Below are positions 7,994 to 15,238 of a DNA stretch of 38,540 nt, piece after piece. Position numbers and translations under genes: made by a program. The first letter of the stretch is position 1, and each line of letters begins with the position of its first letter. The DNA is from JAQIBY01 sp051747965 (GTDB lineage Bacteria > Bacteroidota > Bacteroidia > Bacteroidales > ML635J-15), in the NCBI GenBank assembly GCA_051747965.1, contig JBNJGS010000021.1, forward strand, positions 1-38,540, written 5' to 3'. The notes under the pieces are model-generated. The model worked only from the letters and a program-made list of their open reading frames with translations, had not been told where the DNA came from and did not search any database.

Positions 7994-8656
7994 TTATTTT
8001 TTTTGATTCATATTGTTCATAAACTGCAACAGAAATCCTGTTGCTTTTTTCATTTCTTTTCTATTCGAACCGAACATAAGTTTCAGTGGTGATGCCGGTT
8101 TTATCTCTTGTTTACCGGTTTCTGCCAAAGCACCCAGCATCATGTCGGTTTGTTCCAGCATTTCCCGGTCAGTAAGTTTTTTGCCGATTGAGGCCATCAC
8201 ATCTCCGTTTTCACCCAGTTTGCGAATGATATCGGGATCTGCTTTCTCCAGGATTGCTGTAAAGCTTTGCAATAATGCTCCTGATACTTCAAACAGTCCC
8301 CGCTCATTAAGTTTCTGAAGGTATTTTGAGAAGTCAATGATAGCCTCGGTGGCCAGAGGTGATGCATCCTGAAGCAGGTCTGTTATGCTTTCAAGACTGT
8401 CCAGAAGCTGTGTAAACGTATCGATGTTGCGCAAAAACTTTATCAGTAGTTTTTTTACCTCATCAGGTTCAATGTTCACCTGTTGCTTGTCAAGTTCAAA
8501 GACAGCAGTGTCATACATATCTTTGCCCACAATGGACAAATCGCTTACCAGGTCATCCGTAGCCATGCTGCGTGATCTTTGCTCACTGATGTAGCTCAGG
8601 ACCTCGTCCATTTTGCTGTTCAGTTCATTTATTTGTGTCTGCATTGAGTCATTCAT
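7994..8656 (-). CDS. DUF1641 domain protein
   Basis: A 220-residue, mostly helical, soluble protein with no signal peptide, membrane segment or cysteine. The middle part (about 75-145) holds the DUF1641 core: LRNIDTFTQLLDSLESITDLLQD, then ..EAIIDFSKYLQKLNERGLFEV. The N-terminal 35 residues look like a coiled coil (MNDSMQTQINELNSKMDEVL). DUF1641 genes are known beside SQR-like flavoproteins and formate dehydrogenases, but the biochemical role is not established. Here the gene sits between the SQR-like gene (11 nt away) and the TusE gene (6 nt away), so it probably acts as a scaffold or adaptor for the flavoprotein; that role is inference. An alternative start at the Met5 codon is possible. Confidence 0.82.
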   Translation of the reverse strand: MNDSMQTQINELNSKMDEVLSYISEQRSRSMATDDLVSDLSIVGKDMYDTAVFELDKQQVNIEPDEVKKLLIKFLRNIDTFTQLLDSLESITDLLQDASPLATEAIIDFSKYLQKLNERGLFEVSGALLQSFTAILEKADPDIIRKLGENGDVMASIGKKLTDREMLEQTDMMLGALAETGKQEIKPASPLKLMFGSNRKEMKKATGFLLQFMNNMNQKK

Positions 8657-8667
8657 AGCTGCATCTT

Positions 8668-9921
8668 TTATTGTTTTGTGTTATCAGAGCCAACTACCTT
8701 TTTTCCGGCCATGCTCATCAGTGGCTCTACTGGTAATTCCCTGCCTTTAAGCAGGATGTGCCAGTACATCCAGCGGAACATTACTTTTCCGTAGTGGTTG
8801 ATCTTTGTGTTTTTCAATAAGCCAAACGGGCCGATTCCCGGCAGCGGGAATGTTCCCGGTAGTGGCTCCGTATCATAGTTGAAATCAATCAAAGCACCTT
8901 TGCCATACCCGGTTTCAATGTAGCAGTTGGCGTGACCATCAAATTTTGCCGTCATCGGTCTGCCTTCAATATCGTTGATAAGGTTTTCAAAAAGAATATC
9001 CGCAGCAAAATGGGCTACCGATCCGGCTTTTGAAGTCGGTAAATTGGCCGCATCACCAAGCACAAAGACATTATCCCACTTTTCGGATTTCAGGGTATGC
9101 TTATCTGTCGGAACAAAGCCCATATCATCACCCATATCACTGTTTTCAATGATCCTGCTGCCCATGTTTACCGGCACAATGGTAAGAATGTCAAAGTCCA
9201 CTGTGCGCTCATCATAGGAAACCAGTTGCTTGTTTTCATTATCAATCCGTTCGGTATAAAAGTCGGTTACAACTTTGATATTTTTTTCCTCCAGCAGGTC
9301 ACCCAGCATTTTGGATGCAATTGGCCTGGTGAAAGCTCCGGACATCAGCGTTACATAAGTGATGTCCACCTTGTCACGAATGCCTTTTTCCGTAAAATAG
9401 GCTTCGGCAAGAAAAACAAACTCGAGTGGTGCAACAGGACATTTGAATGGCAGTTCCGGAATGGCTACAACCAGTTTGCCACCTTCCCATGTTCTGAGTT
9501 TTTTATTCAGTGCAGTGGCGCCTTCTATACTGTAAAAATCAAAGATATCCTTATAGTACAATTCACCTTTCAGCCCGGGAGTTTCCTCAGGCCTGAGTTC
9601 AGTTCCTGTGGCTACAATAAGATAGTCGTAATTCAATGTCTGACCGTTTTTCAGCAGTACAGTGTTCTCATCCGGGTTTACCTTTTCGGCCTCTTCATAT
9701 ATCATTTCTACGCCGGCAGGAATAAACTGGCTTTTGGCTTTTATTACATCATCGGGCTTGTATATCCCAAAGGGAATAAACAAAAATCCGGGTTGATAAT
9801 AATGGGTGCGTTCCTTATCCAGAACGGTGATTTTCCATTCTTCTGATGACAGCGCTTTTCGCAGCTTGTTTGCCATCATGGTGCCGGCTGTTCCGCCGCC
9901 GAGTATGAGAATTCGTTTCAT
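8668..9921 (-). CDS. SQR-like NAD(P)/FAD-dependent oxidoreductase
   Basis: A 417-residue flavoprotein of the sulfide:quinone oxidoreductase / flavocytochrome-c superfamily. It has an N-terminal dinucleotide fold (ILGGGTAGT, residues 6-14), a second ATG motif (VATGTE, 103-108) and the FAD-binding GDAANLPTSKAGSVAHF (289-305). Only two cysteines exist: Cys161 in FKCPVAPLE and Cys333 in HANCYIETG. This pair fits redox-active SQR cysteines; a third cysteine, found in many type I SQRs, is missing. The C-terminal ~50 residues are hydrophobic and aromatic (MFRWMYWHILL) and could bind the membrane where quinone is reduced. As first gene of the operon it probably oxidises sulfide or a persulfide and hands sulfur to the downstream carriers. 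True sulfide activity is unproven. Confidence 0.88.
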   Translation of the reverse strand: MKRILILGGGTAGTMMANKLRKALSSEEWKITVLDKERTHYYQPGFLFIPFGIYKPDDVIKAKSQFIPAGVEMIYEEAEKVNPDENTVLLKNGQTLNYDYLIVATGTELRPEETPGLKGELYYKDIFDFYSIEGATALNKKLRTWEGGKLVVAIPELPFKCPVAPLEFVFLAEAYFTEKGIRDKVDITYVTLMSGAFTRPIASKMLGDLLEEKNIKVVTDFYTERIDNENKQLVSYDERTVDFDILTIVPVNMGSRIIENSDMGDDMGFVPTDKHTLKSEKWDNVFVLGDAANLPTSKAGSVAHFAADILFENLINDIEGRPMTAKFDGHANCYIETGYGKGALIDFNYDTEPLPGTFPLPGIGPFGLLKNTKINHYGKVMFRWMYWHILLKGRELPVEPLMSMAGKKVVGSDNTKQ

Positions 9922-9936
9922 ATTTTTTTGTTATTT

Positions 9937-9954
9937 TTGTTAATCATTTAACAA
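9937..9954. promoter_or_regulatory. Perfect dyad TTGTTAA-N4-TTAACAA before the SQR-like gene
   Basis: TTGTTAA (9937-9943) and TTAACAA (9948-9954) are exact reverse complements with a TCAT spacer. The dyad sits 16 nt upstream of the SQR-like start codon (minus strand), where a bound regulator would control the operon. The binding protein is not known. Confidence 0.45.
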
Positions 9955-9981
9955 TGATACAATAAACTATCTCTGTTTGTT

Positions 9982-9989
9982 TATGTTTG
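9982..9989 (+). promoter_or_regulatory. Candidate -7 box for the Crp/Fnr gene
   Basis: TATGTTTG matches TAnnTTTG. The predicted transcript start (about 9994) falls inside the dyad at 9992-10009, which suggests autoregulation. No clear -33 box. Confidence 0.4.
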
Positions 9990-9991
9990 TG

Positions 9992-10009
9992 TTATGACAC
10001 ATATCATAA
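9992..10009. promoter_or_regulatory. Crp/Fnr-type dyad TTATGA-N6-TCATAA
   Basis: TTATGA (9992-9997) and TCATAA (10004-10009) are exact inverted repeats with the TGA-N6-TCA core and spacing of Crp/Fnr operators. It overlaps the predicted transcript start of the adjacent Crp/Fnr gene. Confidence 0.55.
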
Positions 10010-10010
10010 A

Positions 10011-10024
10011 GTGATAAATATCAT
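10011..10024. promoter_or_regulatory. Fnr-like dyad GTGAT-N4-ATCAT touching the Crp/Fnr start codon
   Basis: GTGAT (10011-10015), AAAT, ATCAT (10020-10024) matches the FNR consensus TTGAT-N4-ATCAA in four of five positions per half-site. It ends directly before ATG 10025. With the dyad at 9992-10009 it forms a tandem pair whose centres are 17 bp apart. Confidence 0.5.
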
Positions 10025-10726
10025 ATGGCTGAGCTGCAGAAAAATACGACCTGTCAGTGTGAGAACTGCAAGTTAAGGACAATCTTTTTCAATCATCTGA
10101 CACCCGATGAAATAATAGATATTTGCAACATGCGCAAGGAATATCATTACGCAGATAATGAGGGCATCATCGCGCAAGGCGATACAGTGGAAAAATTCAT
10201 GTACCTCAAAGAGGGGCTCGTTAAATTATACCTGAATAATGAGAATGGTGCAGACCAGATTATAAGCTTCGCACGGCCGCTTGATTTCATCAGCATTCTG
10301 AACGTATTTTCAAAAAATGAATACCAATACAGTGTGTCGGCACTGATTCCATCAACTGTATGCATTATTGATATGGAACTGATCCGGAATTTTGCGCTTA
10401 CCAATCCGGCTTTTACCATTGACCTGATGGAGAAGCTCAGCCTGACCACGGATAAAATTCTGCATGAGAGCCTGGAGTTAAAACGTCTGAACCTGAGGGG
10501 CAAACTTGCAATGGTTTTGCACATGTTTTCTACAGAAATATTTTCTTCCTCAGTATTTGAACTGCCTGTCACACGAAAAGAAATAGCCGAGTATGCAGGT
10601 GTAAGTACAGAAAATATTATCCGTGGGTTGAGTGAATTTCGAAAAGACAAGCTTATTCGTATCAGCGGAAAAGAAATCGAAATACTCGAGCCCCAAAGGA
10701 TAAAGCGCATAGCCAGTTACGGGTAA
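10025..10726 (+). CDS. Crp/Fnr-family transcriptional regulator with N-terminal cysteine cluster
   Basis: 233 residues: a short N-terminus with Cys10, Cys12 and Cys15 (TCQCENC), a cyclic-nucleotide-binding-type beta-roll (about 30-140), a long dimer helix, and a winged HTH (about 165-225). The recognition helix contains STENIIRGL, keeping Glu and Arg at the positions equivalent to FNR E209 and R213, which contact the TGA half-site. Further cysteines are Cys34 and Cys113. An Fe-S or thiol-based redox sensor is plausible, but the spacing (C-x-C-x2-C) differs from E. coli FNR (C-x2-C-x5-C), so this is inference. It is divergent from the sulfur-relay operon with 103 bp between, and that gap holds TGA-N6-TCA dyads, so it probably regulates both itself and the operon. 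Confidence 0.92.
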   Translation: MAELQKNTTCQCENCKLRTIFFNHLTPDEIIDICNMRKEYHYADNEGIIAQGDTVEKFMYLKEGLVKLYLNNENGADQIISFARPLDFISILNVFSKNEYQYSVSALIPSTVCIIDMELIRNFALTNPAFTIDLMEKLSLTTDKILHESLELKRLNLRGKLAMVLHMFSTEIFSSSVFELPVTRKEIAEYAGVSTENIIRGLSEFRKDKLIRISGKEIEILEPQRIKRIASYG

Positions 10727-10842
10727 ATTATCCAAAGCAAATCACAAAGGATTATGACAGATTGAAAAAGCCAATTCCCCCGGCGTTAATTGTTTGTTGA
10801 TAAAATCACACAAAGCTGCCTTTGTTTTACAATGCTTTTGCC

Positions 10843-10850
10843 TATTTTCG
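10843..10850 (+). promoter_or_regulatory. Candidate promoter of the deoxynucleoside kinase gene
   Basis: TATTTTCG is one base off TAnnTTTG. A TTTG at 10821-10824 lies 18 bp upstream, the right -33 spacing. Only 4 nt separate the box from GTG 10855, so the transcript would be leaderless or nearly so. Confidence 0.4.
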
Positions 10851-10854
10851 GACT

Positions 10855-11475
10855 GTGGATTTTAATTTTCTTGTCATAGAAGGAAACATTGGTGCGGGGA
10901 AAACTTCTTTCGTGAATAAGTTTTGCGAAAGATTTAATTACCGGGCAGTGTATGAGGAGTTTGAGGATAACCCCTTCCTTCCGAAATTTTATGCTGAGCC
11001 TGAAAAGTATGCATTCACCGTGGAAATGTCCTTTTTGGCAGATCGTTTTCATCAGCTCAATAACGAGGTCCATCAGCGTGATATGTTCTCCAATGGTAAG
11101 GTGGCAGATTATTTTCTGATGAAATCATTGATATTTGCCCGATCCACACTCAGTAAGGCAGAATTTAATCTGTACCGGGATATTTTTAATATTATTTATC
11201 AGCGTTTAACAAAACCGGATCTTTATGTGTACCTGCATAAATCTCCCGAACGCCTGCTTGAAAATATCCGTCGGCGGGGAAGAGGATATGAAAAATCCAT
11301 CTCCCCTGATTACCTGAAAAGCATAGAAAAAAGTTATTTTACGTTTTTTAAGCAACATCCGGAAATTCCCGTGCTCATCCTGAATACAGAGAATCACGAT
11401 TTTGTTGCACATGATGAAGATTTTGATGATTTGGTGAATCAGATAAAAAATATGCTGGAAAAATCAGCCAAATGA
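10855..11475 (+). CDS. Deoxynucleoside kinase (dAK/dGK-like)
   Basis: A 206-residue cytosolic kinase that phosphorylates deoxynucleosides with ATP for nucleotide salvage. The P-loop GNIGAGKT is at residues 10-17. The substrate-site Glu pair region follows as EEFEDNPFLPKFY. FLMKSLIFARSTL is typical of the bacterial dAK/dGK group, and the LID arginines are in IRRRGRGYE. Length fits the family. The N-terminus MDFNFLVIEGNIG from GTG 10855 aligns with related proteins that start a few residues before the beta-strand. The frame is open to a TTG at 10822, but the extra residues are not family-like and overlap promoter-like sequence. Substrate preference (dA/dG or broad) cannot be fixed here. Confidence 0.9.
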   Translation: MDFNFLVIEGNIGAGKTSFVNKFCERFNYRAVYEEFEDNPFLPKFYAEPEKYAFTVEMSFLADRFHQLNNEVHQRDMFSNGKVADYFLMKSLIFARSTLSKAEFNLYRDIFNIIYQRLTKPDLYVYLHKSPERLLENIRRRGRGYEKSISPDYLKSIEKSYFTFFKQHPEIPVLILNTENHDFVAHDEDFDDLVNQIKNMLEKSAK

Positions 11476-11497
11476 GTGAATTATTATCGTTCCGGCC

Positions 11498-11527
11498 TTT
11501 GTTTTATGGAAAAAAGTCTTAAATTTG
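11498..11527 (+). promoter_or_regulatory. Strong Bacteroidota promoter TTTG-N18-TAAATTTG
   Basis: TTTG (11498-11501), 18 bp, then TAAATTTG (11520-11527), a full match to the Bacteroidota -33/-7 consensus. It gives a leader of about 50 nt before ATG 11586 and is the cleanest promoter in the window. Confidence 0.7.
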
Positions 11528-11585
11528 TAAATTATAACTAAAAGAATCAAATCAAAAGTGTTAACCGCATAACAAAAATTGAATT

Positions 11586-13295
11586 ATGAAAAAGCTTGTT
11601 TACTCATTATCATTTGTGGCAGTTATTGCACTCTTATCAGGATGTGCCAGCCTCAAAAAAATGAAAGAAAATGCCGAAGAAATAGACTATACAGTAGAAC
11701 CTGAAGTGCCCGAAATGCACGCAGGTGAGGTAGCTGTAACAGTCTCAGGTAAAATACCTGAAAAATATTTCAACAAAAAAGCTACGGCACTGGTAACCCC
11801 GGTATGGGTTTATGAAGGTGGCGAAACTCCGCTAAGCCCGGTGAAAATCGAAGGTGAAAAGGTAGAAGGTAACAATACCACAATCGACTACCAGGAGGGT
11901 GGCAGTTTCTCATATTCCGATAAAGTAGCTTATAAAGAGGAAATGCTCAGAAGCCGCCTGGAAGTAAGAATCACTGCCAATAAAGGCGATGATGCCGTAG
12001 AATTCGAGCCCTATGTAATTGCTCAGGGTATCGTGGCTACACCGGATCTGGTGATGCTCAACCCCAAAGTGGTTGCCGCTGAAGATGACTTCCAGAGAAA
12101 TGTGCCCGCGCACGAAATGGCTGAATTTAATTTTGATAAAAACAGATCGAATCTGAAGTATTCTGAAAGAAGAAAAGATGCAATCGATCAACTGGAAGAA
12201 TACATCGCAAATGTTAAAGATGATGAAAGAAAACGCTTTGACAATGTGAAACTGCACGGATATGCTTCTCCTGAAGGTCCGCAGGATTTCAATGATGAAC
12301 TCTCTGAAAAACGTACGCAGGTCGCCAAAAAATACATTGACGACAAATTCAAAGACCTCGAAGACCTGAACGAAACAGAATTCTTTATCAAACATGCAAC
12401 CAAAGAAGACTGGGAAGGTTTCAAAAAACTTGTACAGCAATCAGATCTGGAAGAAAAAGATATGATTCTCCGTGTCCTTGAGATGCATTCTGATCCACAG
12501 CAGAGAGAAAAAGAATACAGGAACATGGCCAAAGTATTTGAAACCCTGGAAGAAAAAATTCACCCCAAACTGCGTCGTACTGAAATGCAGGTGAATGTTA
12601 CTCTCATTGGTCATTCCGATGAAGAAATCAAAGCCCTTGTAAACGATGATATCGACAGCCTGAAAAAAGAAGAGCTGCTCTACTCTGCTACTCTTTTTGA
12701 TGATGATGCCCAGAAACTTATCATTTACCAGGAATTTGTAACACAGTATCCTGAAGACTGGAGAGGTCACAACAATGTAGGTGTTACTCAGTACAATATG
12801 GAAAATATGGAAGCTGCTGCTACTGCTTTTGAAAAAGCCAAAGCTGCTGAAGCCAATGCTACCATTCACAACAACCTTGGTGCAATTGCTCTGATCAATG
12901 GTGATGTGGAAAAAGCTGAACAGAGTTTCACATCAGCTACCGGTGTTGATGCTGCTTCTTATAATATGGGTATCGTTGAAATCAAAAAAGGCGATTATCA
13001 GAAAGCCGTTTCTTTCTTCGGAGATGAGTGCTCTTTCAATGCAGCACTGGCCAATCTCCTCAATGGCAACTATGACGAAACTGTTCGCCTCGCAGAATGC
13101 GGAGATAAAAGTGATCATGCCATGAATTATTACATCAAGGCAGTTGCCGGCGCTCGCAAAGCTGATACAGAACTCATGTTCAATAACCTGCGCACAGCCT
13201 GCACAAAAGATGCTTCATTGAAAGAACATGCCGCTAAAGATGTTGAGTTTATCAACTACTTTGAAGAGCAGACTTTCAAAAACATAGTGGAATAA
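11586..13295 (+). CDS. OmpA-like/TPR outer-membrane lipoprotein
   Basis: A 569-residue lipoprotein: signal peptide ending LLSGC (Cys20 lipidated), then a beta-rich region (about 45-165), then an OmpA-C-like segment (about 178-265). The segment starts FNFDKNRSNLKYSERR and contains the peptidoglycan-binding-type stretch HGYASPEGPQDFNDELSEKR. The C-terminal third (about 380-560) has TPR-like helical pairs (NNVGVTQYNMENMEAAATAFEKAKA; NNLGAIALINGDVEKAEQSF). It probably sits in the outer membrane facing the periplasm and anchors to peptidoglycan. Alanine- and glutamate-rich codons and the strong upstream promoter suggest an abundant protein. The precise function is unknown. It is monocistronic: own promoter before it, strong terminator after it. 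Confidence 0.82.
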   Translation: MKKLVYSLSFVAVIALLSGCASLKKMKENAEEIDYTVEPEVPEMHAGEVAVTVSGKIPEKYFNKKATALVTPVWVYEGGETPLSPVKIEGEKVEGNNTTIDYQEGGSFSYSDKVAYKEEMLRSRLEVRITANKGDDAVEFEPYVIAQGIVATPDLVMLNPKVVAAEDDFQRNVPAHEMAEFNFDKNRSNLKYSERRKDAIDQLEEYIANVKDDERKRFDNVKLHGYASPEGPQDFNDELSEKRTQVAKKYIDDKFKDLEDLNETEFFIKHATKEDWEGFKKLVQQSDLEEKDMILRVLEMHSDPQQREKEYRNMAKVFETLEEKIHPKLRRTEMQVNVTLIGHSDEEIKALVNDDIDSLKKEELLYSATLFDDDAQKLIIYQEFVTQYPEDWRGHNNVGVTQYNMENMEAAATAFEKAKAAEANATIHNNLGAIALINGDVEKAEQSFTSATGVDAASYNMGIVEIKKGDYQKAVSFFGDECSFNAALANLLNGNYDETVRLAECGDKSDHAMNYYIKAVAGARKADTELMFNNLRTACTKDASLKEHAAKDVEFINYFEEQTFKNIVE

Positions 13296-13318
13296 TTGCA
13301 AAAATTATATCATACAGA

Positions 13319-13353
13319 AAACAGGCGCCCGGTTTCGGAGCGCCTGTTTTTGT
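13319..13353 (+). terminator. Rho-independent terminator after the OmpA/TPR lipoprotein gene
   Basis: A 10-bp perfect stem (13319-13328 with 13340-13349) contains a further CCG/CGG stem and GTTT tetraloop, followed by a T-rich tail (TTTTTG). Between it and 13499 I see no gene. Confidence 0.85.
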
Positions 13354-13499
13354 TTTATGTCTTTTGTTGTCATCTTTTTCTGAGCGGTTATTCCCGGCGA
13401 TGCAGACAATAAAAATGCAGCTCTGAAGTAGAGTTAACCATCCATAATTTCAGGCCGATTTTGTGAATCGATTTGGCAGACTGTGCAGAAAAGTTCCGC

Positions 13500-14042
13500 T
13501 TAGGATATTTTGGGGGAATTGAGATTTTTAAATGCTTCCCACATCACGATCCCGCCACTGATACTTACGTTGAGTGAATGCTTTGTGCCCTGTTGTGGAA
13601 TTTCAATGCAGGCGTCGCAGATGTCAATTATTTCCTGTTGAACCCCCTTGACTTCATTGCCAAAAATCAGAACAAACTTTTTGTCACCGGAGAATTCTAT
13701 CTCATCGGGATGCACGCTGTCGCTGGTAATTTCCACTGCATAAAGCCGGTATCCTTGAGTCTTGAGTTCAAGTGCCGCATCAAGGCCGTCTTTGGAGTAT
13801 GTCCAGGATACAGTCTCGCTGGCTCCCAGTGCCGTTTTCCTGATATCCCGGTGTGGTGGTTTTCCTGTAATACCGGTAAGCATTAATCCCTCAAAGGCAA
13901 AAGCATCAGCAGTACGAAAAAACGAACCAACATTATGATGGCTGCGAATGTTGTCAAGAAAAATTACAACAGGCAGCTTATCCTTCATTTCAAATTCCGT
14001 TTTACTCAGACGCGGGATCTCTTCAGTTTTCAGTTTTCTCAT
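13500..14042 (-). CDS. SpoU/TrmH-family RNA 2'-O-methyltransferase
   Basis: A 180-residue SPOUT methyltransferase made of the catalytic trefoil-knot domain alone. Motif 1 is NIRSHHNVGSFFRTAD (conserved Asn and Arg), motif 2 is LIFGNEVKGV and motif 3 is IEIPQQGTKHSLNVSIS. It should transfer a methyl group from AdoMet to a ribose 2'-OH in tRNA or rRNA. The target is not clear because no substrate-recognition domain is attached. It is the last gene of a three-gene minus-strand operon: its ATG is 5 nt after the stop codon of the M20 amidohydrolase. The functional link to that gene is not obvious. Confidence 0.92.
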   Translation of the reverse strand: MRKLKTEEIPRLSKTEFEMKDKLPVVIFLDNIRSHHNVGSFFRTADAFAFEGLMLTGITGKPPHRDIRKTALGASETVSWTYSKDGLDAALELKTQGYRLYAVEITSDSVHPDEIEFSGDKKFVLIFGNEVKGVQQEIIDICDACIEIPQQGTKHSLNVSISGGIVMWEAFKNLNSPKIS

Positions 14043-14047
14043 GATAC

Positions 14048-15238
14048 TCAGGCATTAAAATTATCCAAAAACTGCAGAGCCATCCAGGCCATGCCGGCGC
14101 TTCCATATACCAGGGCATCCTCATCAATGTCAAATTCCGGTGAGTGTACATTGTTGTGTCCGGCTTTTTCTCCGGCAATTCCCAACCTGTAAAATACGGC
14201 AGGCATAATTTGTGAATAGTATGCAAAGTCTTCTCCTGTCATGCGTTTGTCAAGTTGCACGATATGAGATGAACCTAACAGTTCGCCGGCATAATCAATG
14301 GCGTCTCTGGTATAAGCATCATGATTTTTGAGTGAAGGGTAGCCCTTAATTATTTTTAACTCCACTGTTGCTCCGTACGCTTTTGCAATGCGGTCCAGCC
14401 GGACTTTCATCTGTGATTTTGCATATTCCCGGAATTGCTCGTCCATGGTTCTCAATGTACCGGACATGCTGAGTTCAGCAGGAATTACGTTGTTGCTGCC
14501 ATTGGCGTGAACGGCCCCAAAGCCCAGGATCACTGGAATGTGGCCTGCATCTTTTTTAATATTCTCTTTCAGACTGAGTATGGCTTCTGCAGCTGCGCTC
14601 ACGATATCCCTTGTCATGGATGGTACGGCAATATGTCCGCCATTGCCTCTGAACCTAATGTATATTTCATCCGTTGAGGCCATATAGCCGTCTGCCCTGA
14701 ACCCAAGTGTACCAACAGCTTGTCCTGGCATCACATGTTGACCCAGAATCACACGGGGTTTGTGTTTGTCAAATATTCCGCTCTCAATCACTTTATTGGC
14801 ACCACCGGGCAAAAGCTCTTCCCCGGGCTGAAAAATAGCCAGGACATTGCCTTTCATGCCGGTCTGCATTTGCCTGAGTATTTTGAGGGCACCCAACAGA
14901 CAGGTCATATGTACATCGTGACCACAGGCATGCATAATGCCTTTGTTTTTTGATGCATATGCCGCTCCGGTCTTTTCCTCAATGGGCAGTGCGTCCATAT
15001 CAGCACGTAAGGCCAGGCAGGCTCCTTGATTGTTTCCATCAAGACTTGCAGCCAGGCCTGTTCCGGCTATTTCTTCCGTTCCGGATAGACCCATTTCCTT
15101 CAATGCTGAATGAAGGTATGCCTGCGTGTTGTATTCCTGAAAACTTAATTCAGGATACATGTGCAGGTGGTGTCTGTGTTCCAGCAGTGCGGGCTTGAGT
15201 TCCCGGGCAAGCATCAGTATATCTTTTGGGTTGCGCAT
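14048..15238 (-). CDS. M20 family metal-dependent amidohydrolase (M20D, HipO/AmaA-like)
   Basis: A 396-residue cytosolic amidohydrolase, full length for the family. Metal-site motifs include MHACGHDVHMT (M20D Cys and His ligands), the PGEELLPGG loop, GQHVMPGQAVG and the C-terminal MTGEDFAYYSQ. A lid/dimerisation domain lies between about 185 and 295. Family members hydrolyse N-acyl amino acids, hippurate or aminoacyl peptides; the substrate cannot be told here. The start codon overlaps the stop codon of the upstream large barrel gene by one base (TGATG), so translation is probably coupled, and a 5-nt gap leads into the methyltransferase gene. Confidence 0.92.
   Translation of the reverse strand: MRNPKDILMLARELKPALLEHRHHLHMYPELSFQEYNTQAYLHSALKEMGLSGTEEIAGTGLAASLDGNNQGACLALRADMDALPIEEKTGAAYASKNKGIMHACGHDVHMTCLLGALKILRQMQTGMKGNVLAIFQPGEELLPGGANKVIESGIFDKHKPRVILGQHVMPGQAVGTLGFRADGYMASTDEIYIRFRGNGGHIAVPSMTRDIVSAAAEAILSLKENIKKDAGHIPVILGFGAVHANGSNNVIPAELSMSGTLRTMDEQFREYAKSQMKVRLDRIAKAYGATVELKIIKGYPSLKNHDAYTRDAIDYAGELLGSSHIVQLDKRMTGEDFAYYSQIMPAVFYRLGIAGEKAGHNNVHSPEFDIDEDALVYGSAGMAWMALQFLDNFNA

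Noticed and set aside
7161..9921. Dissimilatory sulfite reductase (dsr) locus
   Set aside because: No dsrAB, dsrMKJOP or dsrEFH trio is present, and the DsrC-like protein lacks CysB.
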